Positions 30,679 to 40,767 of a stretch of 64,000 nt of DNA are shown here, in pieces. How positions within the stretch are numbered: the first letter of the stretch is position 1; every line of letters begins with the position of its first letter. Below the pieces are notes generated by a model. It had not been told where the DNA came from and did no database searches. It saw only the letters and a program-made list of their open reading frames with translations. A program made the position numbers and the translations under genes. This DNA is from Leisingera sp. M658 (GTDB lineage Bacteria; Pseudomonadota; Alphaproteobacteria; Rhodobacterales; Rhodobacteraceae), in the NCBI RefSeq assembly GCF_025144145.1, contig NZ_CP083546.1:822501-886500 (forward strand). The letters run 5' to 3'.

Positions 30679-31884
30679 ATGGCAACCACTTCACATAGCC
30701 GCACCGTGCCTGTTAAACCTCCCAGAAAAGAGCGTTTTACCGCTGCAGGTATCAAGAGCATCTTCTATCAATGCGCTGTCGTCGGAGTGGTTGCATTGAT
30801 GGGATGGTATCTCTACGACAACGTATCGAGGAACCTGCAAAACCTAGGGCTTGCCTCTGGGTTCGGGTTTCTCGACATCGAAGCACCGTTCGATATTTCC
30901 TGGTCGGTGGTGCCGTATGAGCCCGGGGACAGCTACGCCCGGGTGTATGCAATAGGGATCACAAATACACTGATTGTCGCCGCGATGGCGATTGCGGCCT
31001 CTACCGGACTTGGCTTCCTGATCGGCATTGCGCGTCTGTCAAGAAACTGGCTGATCTCGCGTCTGGCGTCAGTTTATGTCGAGGTTGTACGCAATACACC
31101 TGCACTCATTCAGGTTCTATTCTGGTTCCTCGCGGTCTTCTCGATCCTGCCTAGGCCAAAAGACGGGGTTGATGTGGCCGGATTGGGGATTTTGCAAGTC
31201 AACAACCGCGGCATCTACTTTCCGCGCGCACTGCCGCAGGATGGGTTTAATGTCACATTACTTGCGATTGCGATTGCTGTTGTTGCGGCGATCGTGTTGG
31301 GAATATGGGCGCGGAGGCGCCGCATTCTGACTGGTCAACGGTTTCCAGTGGCTCTCGTAATGCCTGCAATATTGGTGCTGTTTCCCGCGACGGTCTTTGT
31401 GCTGACCGGGGCACCACTGAATTGGGAAATCCCGGTCTTGAAGGGCTTCAACCTGACTGGCGGGATCTCCTTTCCCCCAGCAATGTGCGCGGTGGTTCTG
31501 TCGCTGTCGATCTATCACGCCGCCTATATCGGCGAAGCCGTGCGGGCCGGGATCATGTCGGTCAGCCCGGGGCAGGGAGAGGCGGCTTTTTCGCTTGGGA
31601 TCAAGTCAAGTTGGTCGATGCGGATGATAGTTCTTCCGCAGGCGCTGCGCGCGATTGTTCCGCAACTTATCAGCAACTGGATGAATGCCGTAAAGAACAC
31701 GTCGCTTGCCGTGGCAATCGGCTTTCCCGACCTTGTAGCCCTGTTCTTGCAAACCTCGCTGAACCAGGTGGGATATGCAGTCGAAATCGTGGCCATGGTG
31801 ATGATCTTCTACTGTTCGGTCAGCATCACGATCTCGCTCCTGCTCAACTACTACAACAAACGCGTTCAGCTGAAGGAGCGGTAA
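30679..31884 (+). CDS. aapQ: amino-acid ABC transporter permease (AapQ/BztB type)
   Basis: 401 aa, longer than ordinary polar-amino-acid permeases, as is typical of AapQ. Helices are seen near residues 30-50, 95-120, 190-215, 230-250, 280-300 and 365-390. The EAA loop lies near EAAFSLGIKSSWSMRMIVLPQ. It starts 18 nt after aapJ and ends 1 nt before aapM, so it is one transcript. Confidence 0.92.
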   Translation: MATTSHSRTVPVKPPRKERFTAAGIKSIFYQCAVVGVVALMGWYLYDNVSRNLQNLGLASGFGFLDIEAPFDISWSVVPYEPGDSYARVYAIGITNTLIVAAMAIAASTGLGFLIGIARLSRNWLISRLASVYVEVVRNTPALIQVLFWFLAVFSILPRPKDGVDVAGLGILQVNNRGIYFPRALPQDGFNVTLLAIAIAVVAAIVLGIWARRRRILTGQRFPVALVMPAILVLFPATVFVLTGAPLNWEIPVLKGFNLTGGISFPPAMCAVVLSLSIYHAAYIGEAVRAGIMSVSPGQGEAAFSLGIKSSWSMRMIVLPQALRAIVPQLISNWMNAVKNTSLAVAIGFPDLVALFLQTSLNQVGYAVEIVAMVMIFYCSVSITISLLLNYYNKRVQLKER

Positions 31885-31885
31885 G

Positions 31886-33259
31886 ATGTCAGATACCCCT
31901 AAATCCACAGCGTCGCCCGTGTCCGCAGACGCGATCATTTTCCAACCGAAACCTGCCAAGGCACCGCCCTCGGAAACGGTTGGTCCCATCCATTGGATGC
32001 GGGAAAACCTGTTCTATTCCTGGCTGAGCACAGCGATCACATTGATCGGCCTGTACTTTATCTACACAACCGTGACCGGCCTGTATCACTGGGGCGTGGC
32101 CGATGCCGTTTGGGAGGCGTCAAGCCGCCGCGAATGTCTTGATCAAAGCCCGCATGGAGCCTGCTGGGCCGGTATCTCCGCCTGGTACAACAGTATCATC
32201 TACGGCCGTTATCCTGACGAAGAGCAATGGCGGATTAACCTCGCCTTTGGTTTGCTGATCTTTTGGATGCTGCCGATCTGGCTGGAGAAAGTACAGGCAC
32301 GCGCGTGGTTTGGCATCTCTGCCGTGCTGATCTTCCCGTTCCTTGCTGGCTATCTGTTTGCGGGAGGCGCGCGCGGCTGGTTCATGCAATTCGCATTGCT
32401 CGGCGCGATTGCCACATTGATCTGCAACTGGCTGCATGCGGTACTTTGTGTGCTGACCGGAAATGGGTTGCCCAAAACAGCTGTGGCCCTGTTGGGAATG
32501 ACCAACAAACCAGATCGTCTGCATAAGTATGCCCTGGCGACAGTGGTTGTTGTGATCTTCGCCATTGTCTACGCATTTTTTGGATCGTGGGAGCCTGTGC
32601 AGGTCAAAACCAATCTCTGGGGCGGTCTGTTCCTGACATTCGTGATTGCTGGGATCGGGATCACCGTGTCGCTGCCGATGGGCATCCTTCTGGCACTGGC
32701 GCGGCGTTCGGAATTGCCTGCGGTCAAGGTTTTGGCCGTCAGTTTCATTGAGCTTGTACGCTCTGTCCCATTGATCACCGTCCTGTTCATGGCTGTGACT
32801 ATGGTGCCCTTGTTTCTGCCGCAGGGTGTTGAGTTGAACAAGCTGGTACAGGCCATCGTCGGTGTCTGTCTGTTCTTCTCAGCTTATATGGCTGAGACCG
32901 TGAGGGGCGGGTTGCAGGTTGTTGCCGTCGGCCAAACCGAAGCGGCCAAGTCGCTCGGGCTTGGGTACTGGAGAACCATGTACCTGGTTGTGCTGCCGCA
33001 GGCACTCAAGGCGATGATCCCGAATATCGTCAGCAACTTCATCGCGCTTTTCAAGGATACGACGCTGGTCTCAATCATTGGCCTTTATGACATGTTGCTG
33101 ATGCTCAAGGCGATTGGCCGGAACTCATCTTGGATCGGACTGCATCACGAGCCGCTGATCTTTGGCGCAGCCATCTACTTTATCATCTGCTTTGCGATGT
33201 CAAAATACAGTCAACACTTGGAAAACGTTGTCGGTGGCGGCGCATCAAACAAGCGTTGA
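31886..33259 (+). CDS. aapM: amino-acid ABC transporter permease (AapM/BztC type)
   Basis: 457 aa with many hydrophobic segments. The periplasmic insert RRECLDQSPHGACWAGI carries two Cys, as in AapM proteins. The EAA loop is TEAAKSLGLGYWRTMYLVVLPQ-like (about residues 350-371). It pairs with AapQ to form the membrane channel. The start is 1 nt after the aapQ stop. Confidence 0.92.
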   Translation: MSDTPKSTASPVSADAIIFQPKPAKAPPSETVGPIHWMRENLFYSWLSTAITLIGLYFIYTTVTGLYHWGVADAVWEASSRRECLDQSPHGACWAGISAWYNSIIYGRYPDEEQWRINLAFGLLIFWMLPIWLEKVQARAWFGISAVLIFPFLAGYLFAGGARGWFMQFALLGAIATLICNWLHAVLCVLTGNGLPKTAVALLGMTNKPDRLHKYALATVVVVIFAIVYAFFGSWEPVQVKTNLWGGLFLTFVIAGIGITVSLPMGILLALARRSELPAVKVLAVSFIELVRSVPLITVLFMAVTMVPLFLPQGVELNKLVQAIVGVCLFFSAYMAETVRGGLQVVAVGQTEAAKSLGLGYWRTMYLVVLPQALKAMIPNIVSNFIALFKDTTLVSIIGLYDMLLMLKAIGRNSSWIGLHHEPLIFGAAIYFIICFAMSKYSQHLENVVGGGASNKR

Positions 33260-33275
33260 TCCGGGAAAGTAAGGA

Positions 33276-34064
33276 ATGAATATGACCCAGCCACTTCAAG
33301 CCAATCCGATCAACAGCGAAGCGACTGCAAAAGCTGTCATCGAAATGAAGAATGTAAACAAATGGTATGGCGAATTCCATGCCTTGAAGGACATCAATCT
33401 GGCAGTAGCCCAAGGGGAACGTATTGTCATTTGCGGCCCTTCGGGGTCAGCCAAGTCGACGCTGATCCGGTGCATAAACCGGCTGGAGCAATACCAGCAG
33501 GGTGAGATCTACGTGCATGGCAAGCTGGTCGAAGGGCATGCAAAAAGCGTTGATCCTTCGGTCAGCGATGTTGGAATGGTGTTTCAGCAGTTCAACCTGT
33601 TTCCCCATCTGACCGTTCTGGAAAATTGCATCTTGGCGCCGATGTGGGTCAAGAAGATGCCCCGGCGCGAGGCGGAAGAGATTGCCATGAATTACCTCGC
33701 CCGGGTGCATATTCCCGATCAAGCCGGAAAATATCCCAAACAGCTTTCTGGTGGACAGCAGCAACGGGTCGCTATTGCCCGTTCGCTTTGCATGAACCCC
33801 AATATCCTGCTGTTTGATGAACCGACCTCGGCGCTTGACCCTGAGATGATTTCGGAGGTGCTGGAAGTGATGACAGAACTGGCAGAATCGGGGATCACGA
33901 TGATCTGTGTGACACATGAGATGGGGTTTGCCCGCCAGGTTGCGGACCGCGTCGTGTTCATGGATGCAGGTGAGATAATTGAAGAGCAGCCGCCGGAATC
34001 CTTCTTTGACAACCCCCGAACAGATCGTACTCAGTTGTTCCTGAGTCAGATCCTCGGCCACTGA
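33276..34064 (+). CDS. aapP: amino-acid ABC transporter ATPase (AapP type)
   Basis: 262 aa. Signature [15 protein letters not shown], Walker [16 protein letters not shown]-loop [10 protein letters not shown] and switch His in CVTHEMGF are all present. The Walker A is GPSGSAKS (residues 54-61), where the family has GPSGSGKS. The third glycine is Ala, read directly from the GCC codon. It energises AapQM. The substitution may lower ATPase activity or be tolerated; this cannot be settled from sequence. Confidence 0.92.
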   Translation: MNMTQPLQANPINSEATAKAVIEMKNVNKWYGEFHALKDINLAVAQGERIVICGPSGSAKSTLIRCINRLEQYQQGEIYVHGKLVEGHAKSVDPSVSDVGMVFQQFNLFPHLTVLENCILAPMWVKKMPRREAEEIAMNYLARVHIPDQAGKYPKQLSGGQQQRVAIARSLCMNPNILLFDEPTSALDPEMISEVLEVMTELAESGITMICVTHEMGFARQVADRVVFMDAGEIIEEQPPESFFDNPRTDRTQLFLSQILGH

Positions 34065-34131
34065 AAATCGCCCTCCTGAACAGGTGGCTGTCAGGGGCGA
34101 ACCTTGCCAGCCGCTGCGGAAATCAAAGCAA

Positions 34132-35088
34132 ATGAATCTGCGTGAACTGCGGTATCTTTCCAAGTCGGACGTTCAGTCTCTGGGGCTTTCATACTCCGAG
34201 ATTGCTGATGCGATCGCCAAAATTCTGCGCAGGAAACAGAACAATGCAGCATGGAACAATCCGAATTCAACCATCAGCCCATATGAAGGGACGCGGTCGA
34301 TTTCGTTCCATGCGGCTGCGTTAGATCCCGCATTTTCGGTTCACAAAACCTTGGGCCTGTCCCGTGACAACAGCGCGCGCAACCTTCCGCATCTCGGGGG
34401 CCTGATAAACGTCCATGACGTGCATACCGGGCATCCGGTTGCCATTTTGGAATGTGAAGAAATTACCGGGCTTCGCACGGCGTCGCTCTCCCTGCTGGCC
34501 TCCCGGTATCTTACACCCCGCCGCAAGGTCCAGACTATTGGCTTTGTCGGGGCTGGGCGGCAGGCTTCATTCCATCTGGAGGCTTTTCTGTCTGAATTCG
34601 ACCTTAGAAAGGCAATCCTGTTTGGCCGCGAAGGCGGCAGTTGCTGCCGCCTGGCCGATGAGTGCCACTCGAAAGGCTTGACGGCATTGGTGACGCCGGA
34701 CTGGCAAGAGGTGTTGCGAAGCGCTGATATTGTCGTGACCTCCGTTCCGGACGGACCCGGTTTTAAGCCATTTTTGGACGCGTCGATCCTGTCCGAGGCA
34801 TCGTTTGTGGCTGCCGTTGATGCCGGTCGGTCGTGGACTCCCAGCGGTCTTGGCTCTTTTGATGAGCTAGTGGTCGATGATGTCCCGTTACACAATATGA
34901 AACCCTACGTGACCGGGGTGAAGCCAGACGGAGATCTGACCAGATTGGTCTGCGGCACACCGGGTTCAAGAGGATCACAAAGATCCGGGTTTTTCTTTAC
35001 TGGAATTGCAATAGCCGACCTAGCAGCGGTTGAATTGGCACTGCAAAAAGCTGAGGTCATGAAGGTGGGCACGGTTCTGCAGCGGTGA
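34132..35088 (+). CDS. ornithine cyclodeaminase/mu-crystallin family enzyme
   Basis: 318 aa from ATG 34132 (an upstream GTG at 34084 is also in frame). NAD(P)-binding motif IGFVGAGRQASFHLEAF and the substrate loop CEEITGLRTASLSLLASRYL mark the OCD family. Members include ornithine and lysine cyclodeaminases, delta1-pyrroline-2-carboxylate reductase, iminosuccinate reductase (BhcD) and opine dehydrogenase-like enzymes. It follows the Aap transporter directly, so it probably acts on an imported amino acid or its imine. Confidence 0.85.
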   Translation: MNLRELRYLSKSDVQSLGLSYSEIADAIAKILRRKQNNAAWNNPNSTISPYEGTRSISFHAAALDPAFSVHKTLGLSRDNSARNLPHLGGLINVHDVHTGHPVAILECEEITGLRTASLSLLASRYLTPRRKVQTIGFVGAGRQASFHLEAFLSEFDLRKAILFGREGGSCCRLADECHSKGLTALVTPDWQEVLRSADIVVTSVPDGPGFKPFLDASILSEASFVAAVDAGRSWTPSGLGSFDELVVDDVPLHNMKPYVTGVKPDGDLTRLVCGTPGSRGSQRSGFFFTGIAIADLAAVELALQKAEVMKVGTVLQR

Positions 35089-35235
35089 TGAAAGTCCACT
35101 GTGCCCGAAGGCTTGAAAACTGAGGTGCCGTCACATTTGCCCGGGCATCTTGCGCTGCTGAACGGATGATCTAACTCCACTTTTGTGGAGCTATTCGCAA
35201 CCGTCCGGTCTGAAAGCGGTATGATCCCGGTTCCG

Positions 35236-35361
35236 TCAAATACGAAAGTCTGGATTGCCGTCGGCATCACGGACAACCGTCGCGCCCTCAACCATCGTCT
35301 GGGCAACCATCTGACGCTTGAAATCGCGAGGATAGTTCCCCTGGCCTCTCTTCCTGCCCAT
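35236..35361 (-). pseudogene. transposase orfA fragment
   Basis: A 41-codon frame from ATG 35361 begins GRKRGQGNYPRDFKRQMVAQ, the start of a transposase HTH (IS3 orfA or IS66 TnpA type), then runs into a stop. A perfect CTCCAC/GTGGAG hairpin lies nearby at 35175-35190. The rest of the 439-nt gap 35089-35527 shows nothing else. Confidence 0.55.
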
Positions 35362-35527
35362 AGAATAGTGTCCACTATTTTTTCGGACGTAACCGAGGCT
35401 GGGTACAATCTGGGCTACCGTTTAAGCGCGATTGATCGTCAGTTTGCGGGCGCTTCACTATAATGCCCCGTAAAGCCGGCCGACACACGCATAGGACCGC
35501 GGCCCAACAGGGCCGCGCAGCCATCTG

Positions 35528-36958
35528 TCAGAACGTGCTTACTCTCTGCTCCAGCAGCCCCGATTTTGTAAACTCAAAGAACCGGTCCGCCCGCTTTTGC
35601 AGAACCGTTTTGTCGTGTGAGATAAGCAGCACAGCGGCTAATGTCTGGGCCGCATAATCAGCAATAATATCAATAGCCAGGCGCTGAATTGACATATCCA
35701 GGCGTGATGACGGCTCATCGCAGACCAGGAACCTCGGCTGCGCCAGCAGAACCCGGACAATCAGTAACCGCTGCAATTCTCCACCGCTGAGCTGGTCAGG
35801 GCGCCGCAGCAGCACGGACGGATCCAGGTTCAGCTTGGCCATCAGCGCCGATTTGGAATAAAATCCCGTCCCCGAGGCCGGTGTCAGCTTGTCAAATACA
35901 TCTCCCAGGATAATGTTCGGCGGGAATGCATTTGCCGGGTTCTGAAACAGTTTCTGAAACTTGGTGCGCTCAGCACGGATCAATTTTCGGTCCGCCGTTT
36001 CATCAAACCAACGGACCGAACCAGAGGATGGCTTGAGCAGCCCTAGGCATATATCCGCCAAAGTGGACTTACCTACTCCGCTCGGCCCCAACAGCCCAAC
36101 AACCTCCCCCTCACGGATATCAAGCGTTGCGCCGTTGACGACCGGGGCGCCCTTGGCAAACTCAAAGGTCACATCCTGAATACTAAGAACCGGAGCTGCA
36201 TTGTTTGCCGTTCTGATATATTTCTCGGGCCACATCCGCGGTTCACTTTTGATCATGGCCTGCGCAGCGTGGCTACCCGGCCCGTTCAAAATCTGCGCAG
36301 CATTCCCCTGCTCGGCAATTTTGCCCTGCTCAAAAATAACCAGATCGTCTGCCAGATCGCGCGCCACATTCAAATCATGCGTAATAATCACCAGCCCACG
36401 GCCGGTTTGCTTAAGCAGCTTAAACAGCTCGATGGTGCGCAGCTTGCTGGTTTGGTCCAGACCTTTGGTAGGTTCATCCGCAATGACAAAACTGGCGCGT
36501 GCGGCCAGCGCCATCGCAATCATGACACGTTGTTGCATCCCCCCGGACAACTGCCCCGGAAATTTCAAACCGTCCGCTGGTTTCAGGCCAACCTGTGCAA
36601 ACAGATCCTCTGTTGAGGCCCAGGGGCACCGCGGATCACGCCGCCAGCGCAGGATTTGCGCCAGCTGCTTTCTCACGGCCATCGTGGGATCAAGCGCCGC
36701 CGCAGGCTCCTGAGGTAACACAAAAACATGATCGCGCCACAGCGGCCCAGCCGCAGGCTGGTGATCCAGCAGAATGTCACCGCTCACCTTCAGGTCTGGC
36801 ACCGGTAGCCCGGACAAAGCGGCTGCAAACAGGGATTTACCAGACCCGGATCGACCTATGACACAGCATGTCCGCCCCTGTGTAAACTGCATTTGCGGCA
36901 CATCCAGAGACAGCTGATCAGCTGACAGCGTCATATTGCGGACTTCAAGACTATGCAT
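35528..36958 (-). CDS. fused double ATPase of a peptide/nickel-type ABC transporter
   Basis: 476 aa with two complete ABC domains. The first has GRSGSGKS, LSGGMQQRVMIA and FVIADEPTKGLD; the second has GPSGVGKST, LSGGELQR and FLVCDEPSSRLD. It is equivalent to DppD plus DppF or NikD plus NikE in one chain. It overlaps the permease upstream by 8 nt. It energises the two permeases encoded just before it. Substrate class (peptide, nickel, metallophore or opine) is open. Confidence 0.9.
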   Translation of the reverse strand: MHSLEVRNMTLSADQLSLDVPQMQFTQGRTCCVIGRSGSGKSLFAAALSGLPVPDLKVSGDILLDHQPAAGPLWRDHVFVLPQEPAAALDPTMAVRKQLAQILRWRRDPRCPWASTEDLFAQVGLKPADGLKFPGQLSGGMQQRVMIAMALAARASFVIADEPTKGLDQTSKLRTIELFKLLKQTGRGLVIITHDLNVARDLADDLVIFEQGKIAEQGNAAQILNGPGSHAAQAMIKSEPRMWPEKYIRTANNAAPVLSIQDVTFEFAKGAPVVNGATLDIREGEVVGLLGPSGVGKSTLADICLGLLKPSSGSVRWFDETADRKLIRAERTKFQKLFQNPANAFPPNIILGDVFDKLTPASGTGFYSKSALMAKLNLDPSVLLRRPDQLSGGELQRLLIVRVLLAQPRFLVCDEPSSRLDMSIQRLAIDIIADYAAQTLAAVLLISHDKTVLQKRADRFFEFTKSGLLEQRVSTF

Positions 36959-37766
36959 CGGAGCTTCTTGGTTTGGGTGCAGGCATGGATTGCGACACGA
37001 TCAACAACGCCAGCACAACCCAGACAATTGCCGCCACTGGCGCCGCTAGCTGGACCGGTGAAATCTGCCAATAGATCCGCAGATCATTAATCATCATGCC
37101 CCATTCGGCCTGTGGTGGGGCAATGCCAACCCCCAGGAAACCGATGGTGGCAATCGACAACACGATCTGGCCAACGGAAACAGCCCCAAGTGACAGCAAA
37201 TATGACGTCATGACCGGCAGAACCTGAAAGCGAAAGATCCGCCAGCCGCTCGCTCCGGCGAGCCGCGATGCCAGCACATGGTCACTGTTCATCAGCTGAT
37301 TGCCAACAGCATATGACAGACGGAAATACTCGGGCCATTTAACCAACCACAGTAAGAAGATGATCACAGCTGCGCCACCGCCCAGAACATCCGCCAGCAG
37401 AATGATGACCAGTAAGCCAGGCAAAGCATAAACTGCATCCGAAAAGAGCGTCAAAGCAGCGGCGATGGCGCCGCCGAACCACATTGCCACCCCCGCAAGT
37501 GCACAGCCCGTCACCAGGCTAAGCGCAATAACCGCAACGGCGATACCCGCTGAATAGCGCGCGCCATGCAACACGCGCGCCAGTACATCACGGCCAAGCT
37601 GGTCGGTGCCCAGCGGGTATTCCGCAGCAGGCGGAGACAACGCCGCCAGAAGGTTTTGCGCATTGGGGTCTGCCGTATAAAGTACCGGCCCCAGGCTAGC
37701 CGTCAGAATGAATAGAAGCGATAGAAAGACACCCAACCGCCAAGCGCCGCGAGTCCGCACCATCAT
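36951..37766 (-). CDS. ABC transporter permease (DppC/NikC type)
   Basis: 271 aa with about six helices and the N-terminal DppC block YPLGTDQLGRDVLARVLHGA. The EAA-type loop LAGASGWRIFRFQVLP precedes the last helices. Overlaps its neighbours by 4-8 nt, so it is translationally coupled within the four-gene operon. Confidence 0.9.
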   Translation of the reverse strand: MMVRTRGAWRLGVFLSLLFILTASLGPVLYTADPNAQNLLAALSPPAAEYPLGTDQLGRDVLARVLHGARYSAGIAVAVIALSLVTGCALAGVAMWFGGAIAAALTLFSDAVYALPGLLVIILLADVLGGGAAVIIFLLWLVKWPEYFRLSYAVGNQLMNSDHVLASRLAGASGWRIFRFQVLPVMTSYLLSLGAVSVGQIVLSIATIGFLGVGIAPPQAEWGMMINDLRIYWQISPVQLAAPVAAIVWVVLALLIVSQSMPAPKPRSSDA

Positions 37767-38704
37767 TGTGCCACCCTTTGCCGGTAGATCCGCCAGGTCA
37801 GGATCTCAGCCAGTGCTGTGCTAAATAGATAAAACACGATCAGAGAGAGAACCAGCCCCTGCATCAGAGGCACATCAAGCGCCTTGACCGCATTGATCAA
37901 TGCCCATCCTAATCCGTGATAGTTAAACACCATCTCAATCACGATCACGTCGTAAATCAGGAACATAAACACGACCGGCAGGTAATTCAGCATGGGGCGT
38001 ATCGCATTCTTCAGACCATGGCGCCAGAACAGCTGGCGTTCGGGAACCCCCCGCATCAACGCATGCTGCATATAGGGCTGTTGACGTACGTCAATCACCG
38101 CAGCCCGCACCACCCGGCTGAGTGGGCCGGAAACTGAGAGCGCGATAGTAAGTATCAACACCCAAAGCCGTGACCAGCCGGATGTTCCGCTGAGCGTCGC
38201 CAATCCCAATTCAACCACTAAAATCTGTACCATGACAATCGCAACCAGAAACGCCGGGATTGTCGAAACCCCAGCACTGATTGCCGACAGCACCACATCC
38301 AGCTTGCTCCCCGGATTTCGGGCACAAAAGAAACCAATGGGCACAGCCAGCCCCACACCCGCAATGAACCCCCAGAACACCGTCCGCAGGGAATTCACCC
38401 CGTGGTGCACAATGTCATGCATCACATCCCGGCCGCTGACCAGGGATGTGCCAAAATCCAGCATCAAGGTACTGACCAGCCATTCCCCGTATTGAACGAT
38501 CACTGGCCGGTCCAGACCGTAGGATGCGCTGATCACATTGGCCAGAGCCTGATCAGGCTCAGCGCCGGCAAATCTGGCCGCTGCGATTTGCAGGGCCAGA
38601 TTTTCCGGAAGAAGATGCACGGCCCAGAACGAACACGATGCAACAAGCAGCGTGATTGCCAAGACAAGCAGGGCCTTCTTTGCCAAGAGCGGGGCAAGTG
38701 TCAT
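37763..38704 (-). CDS. ABC transporter permease (DppB/NikB type)
   Basis: 313 aa. Helix 1 is at the N-terminus, followed by the periplasmic segment with SYGLDRPVIVQYGEWL. The coupling loop reads MRGVPERQLFWRHGLKNAIRP, as in DppB/NikB permeases. It lies 8 nt after the binding-protein gene and overlaps the next permease by 4 nt. Confidence 0.9.
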   Translation of the reverse strand: MTLAPLLAKKALLVLAITLLVASCSFWAVHLLPENLALQIAAARFAGAEPDQALANVISASYGLDRPVIVQYGEWLVSTLMLDFGTSLVSGRDVMHDIVHHGVNSLRTVFWGFIAGVGLAVPIGFFCARNPGSKLDVVLSAISAGVSTIPAFLVAIVMVQILVVELGLATLSGTSGWSRLWVLILTIALSVSGPLSRVVRAAVIDVRQQPYMQHALMRGVPERQLFWRHGLKNAIRPMLNYLPVVFMFLIYDVIVIEMVFNYHGLGWALINAVKALDVPLMQGLVLSLIVFYLFSTALAEILTWRIYRQRVAQ

Positions 38705-38712
38705 TCAGGTTC

Positions 38713-40236
38713 TCATTTCGCCCAAATCAGGCGGTTCAGACCAAAGTCACGCTCATAGACATCAAACTCGAAGTTTGAGATCGTATCAGAGACAGCATAG
38801 ACGTCGTCATACCATGTGACCGTGACCATCGGCTGTTCGTCGTGGATCATTGCAACCATATCCTGCCGCAGGGTCTTCAGCTCGGAGGGGTCGATGGTTT
38901 TCTGGTAGGTTTCAACCAGGCCATCGAACTTGTCGTTGTTCCAGTTCATGGAGCCCCAGAAGCCACCGCTTTGGTAGAAATTCTCGGCCAGCGCGCCAAT
39001 CGGATCGGGCACGTAGACAAAGCTGTCCGATACGATACCCGCCTCCAGCGTTCCATCAGTGTGACCTTCGGAGATGATGGTCCAGTCGCCCTGTTTGATC
39101 GACATATCAATGCCGACTTCTTTCAGCATGCCCTGAATAGCCACACCGATAACCGGCAGCTCAGGGCGCGAGTCATAGGTGCGCAGTTCAATCTCAAACC
39201 GCTCACCATCACGGGTCAGAATGCCGTCTTCGCCCTTCTCAAATCCTGCATCGGCCAACAGCGCTGCAGCTTTGGCAGGATCATAGGCAAAAGGTGCCAG
39301 GGATTTGTCGTGCCAGGCTGGCAGGCTGGCCGGAAACAGCTGTGATGCTGCAGTGTCTGGATTGCCGACAATAGATGTGGCGATCCCCTTGCGATCAATC
39401 GCATAACTAATGGCCTGACGCACGGCCACCTCATCCAGAGGTTTATGAGCCCCGTTCAGTTTGAGAGCGCGAACACGTGGGATGGCTTGGATGTCCACAT
39501 TCACATTGTTTGCACCTGCCAGCATCCGCTTTGCGGTGACAGGCAGGCTGAACGCAAATTCGACTTCTCCGGCCTGCACCATCGCCTGACGTGCCTGTGC
39601 GTCGGGAACAAACAGGTATTCGACCTTGGAAATTGCAGGCCGAACATCCCAATAGCTGGTATTGGCCGCCAGTTTCAGCGTCGCCGGATCCGAGGCATCC
39701 GTTATCATATAAGGGCCGGTTCCCGCCAGGCCGCTCGCACGCTCATCGGTCAGATTTGCGGCAGAAATGATGGCCGTATTCCAATCCGCCAAGATCGCCG
39801 GCAAGATCGAATATGGACGCTCCAGCGTAATGACCACCTCGTCCTGTTCAAAGGTGATCTCTTTTACGGGGGCAGTTCGAAGCGAGCTTTCTTCCTTGAA
39901 GGCTTTCAGGTTGGCTGCGACGGTTTCTGCCGTCAGCGGACTGCCATCATGAAAGGAAACCCCCGACCGAATCTTGAAACGCCATTGGTCCAAAGTCTCG
40001 TTTACGACCCAACTTTCGGCCAGCAATCCGACGATCTCGCCTTCTTTGGTCGGTTTGGTTAGCGTCTCAACCACACCGGACCGCGATAGCGCTGTTCCAG
40101 AAGAGGGCTTCAAGGCACCAATTTTCCATGGCGAGGCAATCCGGATCGTATCATCTGCTGGATTAGCTGCCACTGGAGCGACCGCGGTCAATAAAACCGA
40201 ACAGCTTGCAGTCGCAGCAAAAATAACATGTTTCAT
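38713..40236 (-). CDS. ABC transporter substrate-binding protein, family 5 (peptide/nickel)
   Basis: 507 aa with a signal peptide (about 24 residues, ending VAAN). It has the SBP_bac_5 layout: WRFKIRSGVSFHDGSPLTAE near residue 85, LNGAHKPLDEVAVRQAISYA near 255, and a C-terminal YAVSDTISNFEF region. Relatives bind oligopeptides, nickel complexes or metallophores. The operon faces away from the first aldolase gene 531 nt away. Specificity cannot be assigned. Confidence 0.88.
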   Translation of the reverse strand: MKHVIFAATASCSVLLTAVAPVAANPADDTIRIASPWKIGALKPSSGTALSRSGVVETLTKPTKEGEIVGLLAESWVVNETLDQWRFKIRSGVSFHDGSPLTAETVAANLKAFKEESSLRTAPVKEITFEQDEVVITLERPYSILPAILADWNTAIISAANLTDERASGLAGTGPYMITDASDPATLKLAANTSYWDVRPAISKVEYLFVPDAQARQAMVQAGEVEFAFSLPVTAKRMLAGANNVNVDIQAIPRVRALKLNGAHKPLDEVAVRQAISYAIDRKGIATSIVGNPDTAASQLFPASLPAWHDKSLAPFAYDPAKAAALLADAGFEKGEDGILTRDGERFEIELRTYDSRPELPVIGVAIQGMLKEVGIDMSIKQGDWTIISEGHTDGTLEAGIVSDSFVYVPDPIGALAENFYQSGGFWGSMNWNNDKFDGLVETYQKTIDPSELKTLRQDMVAMIHDEQPMVTVTWYDDVYAVSDTISNFEFDVYERDFGLNRLIWAK

Positions 40237-40767
40237 GGTGAAAATTCCTTACTGCCACGCCGGCCACTTGGAGTATTTTGAAGTGGCTAGCGACGAGTTC
40301 CCTTGAGGGTAGAACCCGCAAGGTGCATGAGTTCATCAAGCGCTTTTGCCACCTGTTTTTCGATATGCTGGCAAGACCAAGAGTGATCGAGGCTGGCATG
40401 CGGGCATTACCTGACAGTTTCAGTAATGTAAATACATGAGACGCGTAACGTTCTGCATCTGCTGCTCTCTATACCTTCATTGCCACTTGCATCGAAATGG
40501 GCAGCACGATCTCCGCATGCTGCGACGCTCAGGGTCTGCCAGCGTTCCCATCGAGCTCTGCTTAACCGATGTAAAGACCTGTGGCGGGATCAACCAGCAA
40601 GCCGAGGCTATATCACCAGCGCATGGAAGCCTGCTTCAACTACATTGGAAGGGGCAGTTTTCATGTATTAGATGTTCATCAACTCCAAAAACTCAGAGCG
40701 GTGGTCAACCAGTAACTCTGAACAGTGGAGGACGCCTTACGAACGCACAACCCATACAGGGTTAGAC
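40237..40767. other. intergenic region between ABC operon and aldolase 1
   Basis: 531 nt between divergent genes. It must contain the promoters of both transcripts. TGTA-AA-TACA occurs near 40426-40437 as a small dyad. The frames here show no recognisable domain. A leftover gene fragment is possible, but nothing could be identified. Confidence 0.35.

Noticed and set aside
35528-40236. A specific nickel (Nik) assignment for the family 5 ABC transporter
   Set aside because: No NikR gene, nickel enzyme or diagnostic binding residues were visible; peptide, opine or metallophore import fit equally well.
40237-40767. A short gene fragment in the gap before aldolase 1
   Set aside because: Plus-strand frames read plausibly for 30-40 codons, but have no start, no ribosome site and no recognisable family.
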